This document shows, in pieces, positions 7,180 to 15,481 of a stretch of 42,974 bases of DNA (the first letter of the stretch is position 1; every line of letters starts with the position of its first letter). The stretch spans positions 1 through 42,974 of the forward strand of contig JAEEXG010000017.1 in assembly GCA_016291405.1 (NCBI GenBank). Direction: 5' to 3'. The translations under genes and the position numbers were made by a program. Origin of the DNA: Lachnospiraceae bacterium. GTDB taxonomy: Bacteria > Bacillota > Clostridia > Lachnospirales > Lachnospiraceae. The notes beneath the pieces were generated by a model. It worked only from the letters and a program-made list of their open reading frames with translations, had not been told where the DNA came from and made no database searches.

Positions 7180-9204
7180 CTAGAAGGGATATTCCATTAT
7201 TCCTTCTGTCTTTACATACCAGTTCTTACAGCTTTTAAGCACTGTCATTGCAAGTAACAAAGAACCATTTCCGGGCATATACAAAGGAAGATCGTTTCTT
7301 GATACCTGTGCATTAAAGCCGTTTTCCAAATATGAATTCTTTTCGCTTTCCATAAGCAATATATCGAAAGCTTTTTCCATCCGGCCGTTCTTTGCAAGCA
7401 CCATTGCAAGGAGCGCAAAGTCCCAACCCCATAAGGACTTAAAGTCCCATACTCTTTCAAATTCTTCAAAAGATTCTTTTAAAATCTTTTCATGTATCTT
7501 TTCAGAAAGCCATCCGTACTGAAACAGCATGGAAGGATGGTCCAGATTAAGCTTAGTATATGTTTCATCAAAGCCTTCAAATGCTGAAAGCTTCTTATCA
7601 TGCACATAAGGGCGAGCCATCTTTTCTGAAATAAGATGCCACTCTTCATTGCTTTCTCCAAGCTTTTTCATCCACTCATAAGCTGTCTTTAATCCAAAGC
7701 TCCAATATGAGAGTTCAAAAGGCGGATTCTTTATTTCTTCGGGATTACCCTTTTCTTGTACCGAATAAAGAGGGGGTAACAATTCATACCTGTCTTCCTC
7801 TTTGTTGTACACACAAAAATCGGCCATGAATGTAGCGGTTTCTTTTATCAAAACCTTGTACTTGTTTAAAAACTCGATTTCTGTTTCGTTTGGCACTTCC
7901 ACTCTGTCGTCTCTGTATCTTGAGAGTCTTAAAAGTTCAAGCATGTATATAATGTGAGGCTGCTGCCAGATTAACAAAGGTGCTATGGGAGACGGAGAAT
8001 CGACTCCGTCAGGGCCCACCATTTTAGGCCATCTTGCGCCTTTAAAACCATTCTTGTATGCGTTTTCTTTAGCACTGGGCAAAATATCTATGTACCATTT
8101 AAGAGACTTTTCAAGAAGCCTTCCTCTTCCGTACAAAGCAGCGAATGCTGAATGTATCGGATGCATTTCCAAGTGGAATTTTCCGTACCAGCTGTTGCAG
8201 GTAAGGCCCGTTTCCTGAGAAGGCTTATCTCCCAAATCCTGCACAAGGCATTGATACATTGATGTAATAATCCTTTTTTGAAGGATGTCTGCACGTTTAT
8301 CTTCAGATTCCGTGACATCAATCATGGCGCCTACGTGCCAGTAGGAATAAAATCTAAGTTTTGATTCTTCAAAAATATCTTTAAATGAGAATTCTTTTAA
8401 AACGTCTTTTTTAGGAGAAAAATTGATTATGACGTTTAATGTCTGATTTCCCTTGGTTAAAAGCCTTACTTCATGCTCCTCTGTTTTCTTTGCTGTCATA
8501 TTTGACATTATCAGGGCGAAGTAAGAAAAATCATCCATTTTTCTCTCAACCAAATCTTTATCATTATATTTTGTAAGATTTGTGGTATGTGCCTTTATGT
8601 TTTTAAAGTCAGAAGCCGTAATATCGGAGCTTCCATAAGGAAAATCAATGACTATGCTAAGTCTGTCCTTACAAAGTTTTGATTCAACCTTTATGGCAAG
8701 TGTAGAATCGTTACCTACAATTGTGGTTACATCCACTTTTTCGTCATCCAAGATAAAGGAGCTTTCCAAAACTCCCGTATACATATCTAAAGTCTGATCA
8801 ATCCCTGAAATCTTACTTTTATCTATTTCTTTATCGTCTAAAAAGAATCTGATCCTTGAAAGATTTGCTCTGTGGGGATTCTTTCTAAACCACTCATATT
8901 CTTTTTCATTTCCGGGCATTTCTTTTACGGGATATTTTACCTTTCTTCCAAGGTAATCGTATTCGGTGAGCTTTAAATCGCTTTCCAAATACTTTCCTCC
9001 CTTTTCATTTGGCGTTACATGCCATGCCCAGTCAGCCATGGTAAGTAAAGGACAGGTTTCTTTGTACTCGTCATACAAAGTCTGAAGTCCCGTCACATCT
9101 GCGTTAAAGCAAAATGACCCATTTCCCAACGTCATTGGAGAATGCGTATCTATTTCATTTAGTTTGGGATTATATCTACTTACCAGGCTTTCTCTGTTTA
9201 GCAT
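7180..9204 (-). CDS. Predicted cytoplasmic (alpha/alpha)6-barrel glycosidase
   Basis: 674-residue protein without a signal peptide, last gene of an import operon and 13 bases after the permease. An N-terminal beta-rich region (about 1-280; SPMTLGNGSFCFNADVTGLQ, MADWAWHV) is followed by a helical catalytic-like region (about 300-640; SWYGKFHLEMHPIHSAFAALYGRG, LYMPGNGSLLLA), as in six-hairpin glycosidases. Similar proteins sit in pectin and rhamnogalacturonan loci in my recollection, but I cannot assign a CAZy family. Position suggests it processes the oligosaccharide imported by the genes before it. No clear ribosome site precedes the ATG, so translation may be coupled to the permease. The gene ends one base from the convergent araC stop, leaving no room for a terminator. 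Confidence 0.65.
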   Translation of the reverse strand: MLNRESLVSRYNPKLNEIDTHSPMTLGNGSFCFNADVTGLQTLYDEYKETCPLLTMADWAWHVTPNEKGGKYLESDLKLTEYDYLGRKVKYPVKEMPGNEKEYEWFRKNPHRANLSRIRFFLDDKEIDKSKISGIDQTLDMYTGVLESSFILDDEKVDVTTIVGNDSTLAIKVESKLCKDRLSIVIDFPYGSSDITASDFKNIKAHTTNLTKYNDKDLVERKMDDFSYFALIMSNMTAKKTEEHEVRLLTKGNQTLNVIINFSPKKDVLKEFSFKDIFEESKLRFYSYWHVGAMIDVTESEDKRADILQKRIITSMYQCLVQDLGDKPSQETGLTCNSWYGKFHLEMHPIHSAFAALYGRGRLLEKSLKWYIDILPSAKENAYKNGFKGARWPKMVGPDGVDSPSPIAPLLIWQQPHIIYMLELLRLSRYRDDRVEVPNETEIEFLNKYKVLIKETATFMADFCVYNKEEDRYELLPPLYSVQEKGNPEEIKNPPFELSYWSFGLKTAYEWMKKLGESNEEWHLISEKMARPYVHDKKLSAFEGFDETYTKLNLDHPSMLFQYGWLSEKIHEKILKESFEEFERVWDFKSLWGWDFALLAMVLAKNGRMEKAFDILLMESEKNSYLENGFNAQVSRNDLPLYMPGNGSLLLAMTVLKSCKNWYVKTEGIMEYPF

Positions 9205-9217
9205 GCTACTTAATTAA

Positions 9218-10060
9218 TTATCCTTTCAATCCGCTTGTACTGATACCGTCAACTAAGTATCTGTTAAATACAAGGAAAATTGTGAATACGGGTATCATTG
9301 AGAGCGTTGACATCGCAAACATGGGACCGTAATCTGTTTTGCTGGTTGCGTCGGCAAAAAGCTTTACGGCGATTGATACCGTATATGATGTGGGCTTTCC
9401 AAGATAAAGCATGGGGCCCATGTAATCATCCCATTTCCAGTAGAACTGAATGATTATGGTTGAGATAAGTGACGGTTTTAAAAGAGGGAAAATAACTCTT
9501 GAAAATACCGAATACTTACTGCATCCGTCGATGATGGCCGCTTCGTCAAGTTCTCTTGGAATGCTTGTCATAAATTGCATCATCATATAGATAAAGAACG
9601 GAGCTCCAAAGAAGTGAGGCACGATAAGGGGAAGGGGAGTGCCTACCCAATGGATTCTGTTATAAATTAAGTACTGAGGAATCATTACAACCTGTCCGGG
9701 GAGAAGCATGGTTCCTATCATGATTGTGAACCAAAGTTTTCTTCCTGCAAACTTAACTCTTGATAAAGCATATGCAATGAGCGAAGAACTTATTACTGTT
9801 CCAAGTGTTGCAAATGTGGTAATTAAAATAGAGTTTTTAAAATAGGTTGTGAATGTTACGTGGCCAAAGCCTCTCCAGCCTTGTGCAAAGTTTTCCCATC
9901 TCCAGGCAGGAGGGATGAGGCTTAATGAGCCTGACAAAATTTCTGCATTATTCTTTAACGAACCGGATACCATCCAAAGCACAGGATACACCATTACGAG
10001 TCCGAGTGCAGCAATAAAAATGTGGTATATAACGGTCGATACAACTTTTCTTCCTTTCAT
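9218..10060 (-). CDS. CUT1 sugar ABC transporter permease (MalG-like)
   Basis: Inner permease of 280 residues with six predicted membrane helices. The cytoplasmic EAA loop that contacts the ATPase is visible as ELDEAAIIDGCSKYSVFSRVIFPLLKP. A strong ribosome site (GGGAGG) precedes the ATG, 12 bases after the partner permease. It pairs with the MalF-like permease at 10073 and the binding protein at 11108. No ATPase gene accompanies them, as is usual when one MsmK/MsmX-type ATPase serves several CUT1 systems. Confidence 0.92.
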   Translation of the reverse strand: MKGRKVVSTVIYHIFIAALGLVMVYPVLWMVSGSLKNNAEILSGSLSLIPPAWRWENFAQGWRGFGHVTFTTYFKNSILITTFATLGTVISSSLIAYALSRVKFAGRKLWFTIMIGTMLLPGQVVMIPQYLIYNRIHWVGTPLPLIVPHFFGAPFFIYMMMQFMTSIPRELDEAAIIDGCSKYSVFSRVIFPLLKPSLISTIIIQFYWKWDDYMGPMLYLGKPTSYTVSIAVKLFADATSKTDYGPMFAMSTLSMIPVFTIFLVFNRYLVDGISTSGLKG

Positions 10061-10072
10061 TTCTACCTCCCG

Positions 10073-10996
10073 TTAACTTTCCGATTCATTGAACACCCAA
10101 TGATTGGATGTCTTAAATACTATTAATGTAATAACGCTCATGATTACCAGCATAACCCAGCTCATCGCACTGGCGTAACCCATGTTACGATTATTAATAC
10201 CCTGCTTATATACGTACAACGCATAGTACATGGTTGCATCGTTGGGGCCACCGCCTGTAATGACGAAAGCTTGCGTAAATACCATGAAACTTGAGATAAG
10301 CTGCATGATAAGGTTGAAGAGGATTATTGGTGATAAGCAGGGCATTGTAATCTTCCAAAACGACTGCCATCCGTTTGCGCCGTCAATCTTTGCTGCTTCA
10401 TAGTAGCTTGAAGGGATTTCCTTTAAGCCTGCGGCAAAAATCAACATTGATGATCCAAATTGCCATACTGTCATTAAAATGATCGGCCACTTTGCGGTCG
10501 TCATGTTTCCAAACCAGTTAACTGCATCTATTCCAAGTTTGCCAAGGTTTACATTGATTAAACCTTTTCTTGCAAACAATTCTTTCCAAACCAAAGCTAC
10601 CGCTACGCTTCCTCCGATTAAAGAAGGTAAGTAGTAAAGTGAACGGTAAAAGCTTACCGCTTTGCTGGGACGTGTAAGAAGGAATGCTATAAATAAAGCG
10701 AAAGCAAGTTTTAAAGGTACCGAGAAGAAAACATACTCAAGGGTAACCTTAATGGAATTAAGAAATCTTTCATCTTTAAAAAGGTTTATATAGTTATTGA
10801 TTCCGATCCACGTCTCTTTATCTATCATGTTGTAATCAGTACATGAATAGTACAAAGAACTTATCATAGGAATAATCGTAAAACACAAAAATCCGATTAC
10901 AAATGGAGCAAGGAAAACATATCCTACCGTATTGTTGTTATAAATAAAGCGGTTCCAACCTGTGCGACCGCTTCCATCGTTTTTCTTTTTATTCAT
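10073..10996 (-). CDS. CUT1 sugar ABC transporter permease (MalF-like)
   Basis: Permease of 307 residues. A positively charged N-terminal segment is followed by six predicted helices and the EAA loop SYYEAAKIDGANGWQSFWKITMPCLSP. It lies directly downstream of the binding-protein gene, separated by a GC-rich stem-loop at 11028-11072, and carries its own AGAGG ribosome site. It forms the membrane channel together with the MalG-like protein. The substrate is probably a plant-derived oligosaccharide, judged only from the glycosidase at the end of the operon. Confidence 0.92.
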   Translation of the reverse strand: MNKKKNDGSGRTGWNRFIYNNNTVGYVFLAPFVIGFLCFTIIPMISSLYYSCTDYNMIDKETWIGINNYINLFKDERFLNSIKVTLEYVFFSVPLKLAFALFIAFLLTRPSKAVSFYRSLYYLPSLIGGSVAVALVWKELFARKGLINVNLGKLGIDAVNWFGNMTTAKWPIILMTVWQFGSSMLIFAAGLKEIPSSYYEAAKIDGANGWQSFWKITMPCLSPIILFNLIMQLISSFMVFTQAFVITGGGPNDATMYYALYVYKQGINNRNMGYASAMSWVMLVIMSVITLIVFKTSNHWVFNESES

Positions 10997-11027
10997 AAAA
11001 ACCTCTGGGATTTCTTCATATCATAAA

Positions 11028-11072
11028 CGCCCCGCTCCCGGGTGGGCCAAGGGGATGGCTTGAAGCGGGGCG
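11028..11072 (-). promoter_or_regulatory. Intercistronic stem-loop after the binding-protein gene
   Basis: Perfect 9-bp GC-rich arms CGCCCCGCT (11028-11036) and AGCGGGGCG (11064-11072), enclosing a smaller GGCCA/TGGCT hairpin. No U run follows on the minus strand, so it is unlikely to terminate fully. A stem here would protect the upstream mRNA and help give more binding protein than permease. Confidence 0.65.
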
Positions 11073-11107
11073 CCATGACTAGCTATGCATTAGAAATAGC
11101 TTACTTT

Positions 11108-12475
11108 TTAGAACTGTGACTTAGCAAAATCGTATACAGCCTTAGCTGCTTCTTCTGCTGTGCATTCGCCGTAGATAGCTTTTTCAAGGTAGTAGTTGTA
11201 CTGTTCCTTGATTGCATCTGTACATGCGGGGCTTGCAGGGTTAACTGTCTTTCCGCCTGTATCAAATGAACCAACTACGTCAACGTATGCATAAACTGTC
11301 TTTTCTACATCTGTAAGTTCGTCAGCCAAAGCATCACGAACAGCTGTAAATGTAGGAATACCTCTTTCAGCAAGTAAGATCTTGTTAGCATCTACATTGC
11401 TCTGGAAGAATTCGATAAACTTAGCTGCTTCTGCAGGGTTCTTTGAATCCTGTGATACGCAAAGCATCTGTGAAGACTGAATTGTGATACCTGCAGGGCC
11501 GTCAGCTTTCTTTCTGGGAGGATTGATAAGCTTAAGTTCTTCGATTCCGTTAGCCTTTGCTGCTTCTGAAAGTGCTGCATACTGGTTAGATGCAACCCAT
11601 GTCATAGCTGCTTCGCCTGATACAACGAAATCCTGCTCGATATCTGCAATTTCCTTGCATGCGCCGGGATCAGGGAATGCACCTGCATCAACGAGTTCCT
11701 TACGCATTGAGATGTAGTCTGTAAGCATTGAAGGATCGTCAAATCCGAGTCCGTCGTTCTTGTTGTTAAAGAAGCTGTAATCAAAGCCTTCCTGACCTAC
11801 GCCCATTGAAGCGCCTGCCTGCCAGTCATCAAACTTAGATGAACCGTAAACATTGAGCTTTTCATGAATTGTAAGACAAGCCTGCTTGTAGTCTTCCCAT
11901 GTCCAGTTTTCTGTGGGTTCTGCTACTCCTGCTTCTTTAAACATAGCGGGATTGTAAGCAATACCGTATGTGTTTACGCCTGAGCAAAGACCTACCTGGT
12001 TGCCGTCTTCGTCTGCTGCGATACGAAGGAATGCATCTGTTGTACCGGATACATCGATTGTTCCGTCAGCGATGAAGTCGTTAAGTGTGTAAATCTTAGA
12101 CTGATATGTAGGGAAGTTTGAACCTAACTGGAAGATATCCCATACTTCGTTTGAAGCTACCAAAGTGGTGAGCTTGTTGAAGTATCCGTCAAAATCCATG
12201 GGTTCGTACTCGATTGTTACATTGGGATGAAGTGATTCGTACAATTCGATAACAGCGATTGTTCTGTCATGTCTTGTCTGTGAACCCCACCAAGCCATAC
12301 GTAATGTAACAGGTTCTGCTTCTGTTGTTTCTTCGGTTGAAGCAGTTTCAGTGCTTTCTACAACTGAAGTTGTAGTCTCTGTGCTCTCGGTTGATGCAGG
12401 TGCTTCCTGTCCACATCCTACCAAACCAAGAACCATTGCTGCAGTTGCCAATACAGCCAAAAGTTTTTTCTTCAT
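11108..12475 (-). CDS. Extracellular sugar-binding lipoprotein of a CUT1 ABC transporter
   Basis: Family 1 solute-binding protein of 455 residues that captures sugar outside the membrane and delivers it to the two permeases downstream. MKKKLLAVLATAAMVLGLVGC is a lipoprotein signal with the lipidated Cys at 21. A Ser/Thr/Glu linker follows, and then the mature domain starts at about 55 (VTLRMAWWGSQTRHDRTIAVIELYE). GGGAG lies seven bases before the ATG. It is the first gene of its operon, driven by the promoter at 12509-12537. Ligand unknown; neighbouring enzymes point to pectin- or xylan-derived oligosaccharides. Confidence 0.93.
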   Translation of the reverse strand: MKKKLLAVLATAAMVLGLVGCGQEAPASTESTETTTSVVESTETASTEETTEAEPVTLRMAWWGSQTRHDRTIAVIELYESLHPNVTIEYEPMDFDGYFNKLTTLVASNEVWDIFQLGSNFPTYQSKIYTLNDFIADGTIDVSGTTDAFLRIAADEDGNQVGLCSGVNTYGIAYNPAMFKEAGVAEPTENWTWEDYKQACLTIHEKLNVYGSSKFDDWQAGASMGVGQEGFDYSFFNNKNDGLGFDDPSMLTDYISMRKELVDAGAFPDPGACKEIADIEQDFVVSGEAAMTWVASNQYAALSEAAKANGIEELKLINPPRKKADGPAGITIQSSQMLCVSQDSKNPAEAAKFIEFFQSNVDANKILLAERGIPTFTAVRDALADELTDVEKTVYAYVDVVGSFDTGGKTVNPASPACTDAIKEQYNYYLEKAIYGECTAEEAAKAVYDFAKSQF

Positions 12476-12508
12476 AAGTGAATCTCCCTTCTTAACTTTG
12501 GTGTTTTT

Positions 12509-12537
12509 AGTATAGATTTTACCGATTGCCTAGTCAA
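12509..12537 (-). promoter_or_regulatory. Promoter of the 12475-7180 import operon
   Basis: On the minus strand, TTGACT (12532-12537), a 17-base spacer, then TATACT (12509-12514). This is a good housekeeping-sigma promoter about 35 bases before the binding-protein ATG. Confidence 0.75.
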
Positions 12538-12724
12538 TATTTTATGAAATTTCCACAAATAGGGTTTCTAAAAAAGTCATTTTCAACCTATATTTACCGA
12601 AAATTTTCGTTTATGAAAACCGATACGGTTAATTTAGTGTGGGAAAATCCTTTTATTCAATTGATATTTACTACCACACCCTTAACTTTCTGTTAAATTT
12701 CGACAATTTCTACACATAAAAAAG

Positions 12725-12753
12725 AAAAAGCGGATAAAATCTATCCGCTTTTT
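12725..12753 (-). terminator. Terminator of the GGDEF-GH43 operon
   Basis: Arms AAAAAGCGGATA (12725-12736) and TATCCGCTTTTT (12742-12753) pair perfectly around a five-base loop, 34 bases after the GH43 stop. A/T tails on both sides make it potentially bidirectional. Confidence 0.85.
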
Positions 12754-12786
12754 ACTCTTCTTTATCTATTAATTTAACTATATTTT

Positions 12787-13632
12787 CTATATCTTACCTG
12801 TAACGTCAAAGAAGTAAGGTCTCTCTTCCCCTGTCTTATTGGGAGAATGAAGAGTTCCCATTAATTTGCCATCCAAAGCCTTAAACAACATTCCGTGGCC
12901 TCCGTCCTTTTCAAACAAAAGCTCCGGCACCTGTTTCCAAGGTCCTTTAATTGTATTGCTTTCGCTCTTAGCAAGGGCAAGTGTGTATCCTTCCTTGCCA
13001 AAGCTTGACCAAAGCATTGTGATTTTACCGTTATCATCGGTATATACAAAGGGGCCGTCAGTTACGTAGTTTCCGCCTCTTATATCCACAATCCAGGGAG
13101 CTTCCGATGCATGGAAAAGCTCTACAGGCTCGCTTATCGGTTTCTTTAAATCTCTGCTTAATTTGATGGCGCAAATCGTTCCGTCAACAATCTGTGCCCA
13201 TTCATGACAGAATACAATGTAAGGCTGATTATCTTCAGTCTTTTCAATGTATAATGTTCCGTCCAAGCACTCCCAGTCTCTTGGAGTAACAGGACCGTCT
13301 GAATGAAGTTTGAAAGGGCCTAAAGGCGAATCCGCCTTTAAAATCTGAGTTCCTCTGCAAACGCCGTCTGCTTTAAAAGAAGCAAACATATAAAATGCTC
13401 CGTCATAAACATGAACTTCGGGAGCCCAGAAGTTTTTATCTGCCCAGAATCCTTCGGGAGGCAAAAATACAACTACCGGATCTTCAAAGTTTTCAAGGTC
13501 CGTGCTTACATAGCAATCAAGGCCGGTTCCTTTTCCCCAGCATTCGGGGCCTCTTGTTCCGTACATGTAATACTTTCCTTCATGCACAAGTACAAAAGGG
13601 TCTCTTATATTAATTTCTTCACGTTTTATCAT
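12787..13632 (-). CDS. GH43-type five-bladed propeller glycosidase
   Basis: Cytoplasmic protein of 281 residues, probably an arabinofuranosidase or xylosidase. The catalytic-base segment INIRDPF (Asp 11), the blade motifs WAPEVH, CLDGTLY and YVTDGPF, and LHSPN near the end fit GH43. The position usually held by the acid Glu reads Asp (TDGP), as I recall for one GH43 clade, so activity is likely but not certain. The open frame runs to 13767, but the ATG at 13632 is chosen because AGGAG stands five bases upstream and the added residues are unrelated to the fold. This start lies inside the last codons of the GGDEF gene (14-base overlap), so the two are co-transcribed and probably translationally coupled. 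Confidence 0.85.
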   Translation of the reverse strand: MIKREEINIRDPFVLVHEGKYYMYGTRGPECWGKGTGLDCYVSTDLENFEDPVVVFLPPEGFWADKNFWAPEVHVYDGAFYMFASFKADGVCRGTQILKADSPLGPFKLHSDGPVTPRDWECLDGTLYIEKTEDNQPYIVFCHEWAQIVDGTICAIKLSRDLKKPISEPVELFHASEAPWIVDIRGGNYVTDGPFVYTDDNGKITMLWSSFGKEGYTLALAKSESNTIKGPWKQVPELLFEKDGGHGMLFKALDGKLMGTLHSPNKTGEERPYFFDVTGKI

Positions 13633-15328
13633 TCTTTCTCCTCTTATAGCCCATCTTCTTATAATATTTTTCCTTGGCGACATACATTCTCTTGTCTGCC
13701 TCCATGTAAACATTACGAGCTTTGGGTTTGGACAACTCGCTTGACCTGCAATAGCCGTAGGATGCACTTACTTTTACATCCTGATTCTCTTCATTGCATT
13801 TATCGATTTCTTCATCGAACTGTTTAAGCTTGTCATCCACGTCATAACCGTATGCGTCCTTGATCATTACGATAAACTCGTCGCCACCCATTCGACCGAG
13901 CACTTCGCCCTCGTTAAATACAAGCCTAAGTGTATCAGCAAATCGTGTGATAAGAGCATCGCCCATTTCGTGACCAAACTCATCGTTCGTTGTTTTCAAA
14001 TTATTTAAGTCAAATTGAATGATTGCATATTCAAAGCCTCTTTTATCAATTTCATCAAAGACTTCTTCACATTTTCTTCTTGTATAAAGGTTCGTAAGCA
14101 CATCTTCATATGCAATCTTTTCAAGGAATTTTGTCTCAGCAACCTTAAACATTGCTTCACGCATTTCCAAAATAAAGTCAACAAGCATCGCCGTAACAAA
14201 AATTAGTGCGCCTGCAGCGGAATAGCTTTCAAAGTCGTTGGCCGTGCCGTATTTTCCGTAAAACTTATTTAAGTCAAACACAAGAATATCTCTGTAACCT
14301 ATGGCAAGCAATACGCCCACACCGATTGCAAGAATCCTGTGGTTTTTGTTTAAAATCAAATCCTTCACCACGAGGTAGCAAATGAAAGCGCCCACTACAC
14401 ACATAAATGCTCTGTAAAGCCTTGCAAATGTGGGAAGATGGCAAACTCCCAAAAGCTGAGTTATGGCAGCTACACAGAAAAGCTGGATTTCAATAAACAA
14501 AAGAGCGTAGTATATAAAGCTTTCCACTCTGTTCTGTCTTTTTTCCACATCGCTTCTAAAGTAAAGAATAAGCGGGAACAAAATTAAGTAGAAAGAAAAA
14601 TATTCGACATAGGATTTAACCCTGATACTTGAAGTAAAGATAACATCAAGGTTGTAGTTACAAAGGGTCCAAAGTCCAATACACATAGCAAAAATTCCGA
14701 TACTGAAAAGTCGCTCCATTGTGTAAGACTTAAAGTAAAGAGCAAAGGTGATAAGAGTAATGCAAAGTCCCACCACCACTAATGCAACGGATATTGCAAA
14801 GGGTCCTAAGTTTTCTGCATAGATAGTCTCTATAACCGAGCCCTCGTCATAAATGATGGGAGTAGCTATAGATGAAAATGCATTGTCTTCAGTTACATAA
14901 AGGGTAATCTTTAAAGTTTTTCCCGCTGAATTGTCGGGAATAGTGATGTTTCTTGAGCCATATCCTAAGAAAACACCTTTTTCATAATCATCAAGACCGT
15001 ATTCAAAAATGCGCTCGCCGTCAATGTAGGCCTGCACCACGCTGAATACCATATGAAAAGACATGGTTATATTTGAAGGCAAATCATCCGGCAATTTAAC
15101 AGAACAAACAATCCAATCGCCTCTCATGGCCATCGGACCTCTGAACTCGTCAAGGTTCACATCTTCGTAAACTTCAGTGTTGTTATATTTAATTGTCCAG
15201 CCATCCGTTATCCTGGTAATTTCTCCGTTGCGTGTGGTCTTGCTGTTTGAAATAAAAGCAATAACCATCACCATAACAGCAAAAGAAAACATTATCCAGT
15301 TTAAGGTTCTAGACTTCCACTGTTTCAA
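13619..15328 (-). CDS. Membrane diguanylate cyclase (GGDEF) with 7TM-type sensor
   Basis: Predicted to make c-di-GMP in response to an external signal. About 569 residues: one N-terminal helix, an extracellular beta-rich region about 30-190 (resembling 7TMR-DISM extracellular domains), about seven helices 190-400, a short linker, then a GGDEF domain with the intact motif at 481-485 (RMGGDEF). The inhibitory RxxD site five residues before it is replaced by NEGE, so product inhibition is probably absent. The frame extends to 15415, but a TTG at 15328 preceded by GGAGGG (7-base spacing) is the better start, because the promoter at 15362-15390 lies inside the upstream extension. It is followed by the overlapping GH43 gene. 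Confidence 0.87.
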   Translation of the reverse strand: MKQWKSRTLNWIMFSFAVMVMVIAFISNSKTTRNGEITRITDGWTIKYNNTEVYEDVNLDEFRGPMAMRGDWIVCSVKLPDDLPSNITMSFHMVFSVVQAYIDGERIFEYGLDDYEKGVFLGYGSRNITIPDNSAGKTLKITLYVTEDNAFSSIATPIIYDEGSVIETIYAENLGPFAISVALVVVGLCITLITFALYFKSYTMERLFSIGIFAMCIGLWTLCNYNLDVIFTSSIRVKSYVEYFSFYLILFPLILYFRSDVEKRQNRVESFIYYALLFIEIQLFCVAAITQLLGVCHLPTFARLYRAFMCVVGAFICYLVVKDLILNKNHRILAIGVGVLLAIGYRDILVFDLNKFYGKYGTANDFESYSAAGALIFVTAMLVDFILEMREAMFKVAETKFLEKIAYEDVLTNLYTRRKCEEVFDEIDKRGFEYAIIQFDLNNLKTTNDEFGHEMGDALITRFADTLRLVFNEGEVLGRMGGDEFIVMIKDAYGYDVDDKLKQFDEEIDKCNEENQDVKVSASYGYCRSSELSKPKARNVYMEADKRMYVAKEKYYKKMGYKRRKNDKT

Positions 15329-15361
15329 GAAAATTCCCTCCAATTGCGCCTTCGCACTGTA

Positions 15362-15390
15362 ATTATATATATGGTTTGGCGGTTTTTCAA
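15362..15390 (-). promoter_or_regulatory. Promoter of the GGDEF-GH43 operon
   Basis: Minus strand: TTGAAA (15385-15390), 17 bases, TATAAT (15362-15367). Predicted transcription starts near 15355, leaving about 27 bases of leader before the TTG start. This supports the TTG over any upstream in-frame codon. Confidence 0.75.
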
Positions 15391-15404
15391 TTAATTTTAT
15401 AAAA

Positions 15405-15446
15405 ATGAGGTACAAAAAACGCCTTTTTTACGCCTTTGTACCTCAT
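15405..15446 (-). terminator. Long hairpin downstream of uxuB
   Basis: Perfect 12-bp arms ATGAGGTACAAA (15405-15416) and TTTGTACCTCAT (15435-15446) around an 18-base loop containing two ACGCCTTT copies. It lies 35 bases after the uxuB stop and directly upstream of the GGDEF promoter. It most likely terminates the uxuAB transcript; the tail on the minus strand is A/T-rich but not a pure U run. Confidence 0.6.
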
Positions 15447-15481
15447 AAAATACAATTTATGCCATTTCTGACTTGCTAATA

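Larger units (their letters stand above)
12476..12786. other. 311-base intergenic region: promoter, palindrome and terminator
   Basis: AT-rich and without a credible gene. It contains the promoter of the binding-protein operon (12509-12537), a 13-base palindrome AACCGATACGGTT at 12618-12630 about 100 bases upstream of the transcription start, and the terminator of the GH43 gene (12725-12753). Nothing else was recognised. Confidence 0.7.

Noticed and set aside
13633-13767. 45-codon N-terminal extension of the GH43 frame
   Set aside because: It lies wholly within the GGDEF gene, and a strong ribosome site marks the ATG at 13632.
13411-13827. 138-codon plus-strand open frame opposite GH43/GGDEF
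   Set aside because: It is antisense to two conserved genes, has no ribosome site and its composition is that of a reverse-frame shadow.
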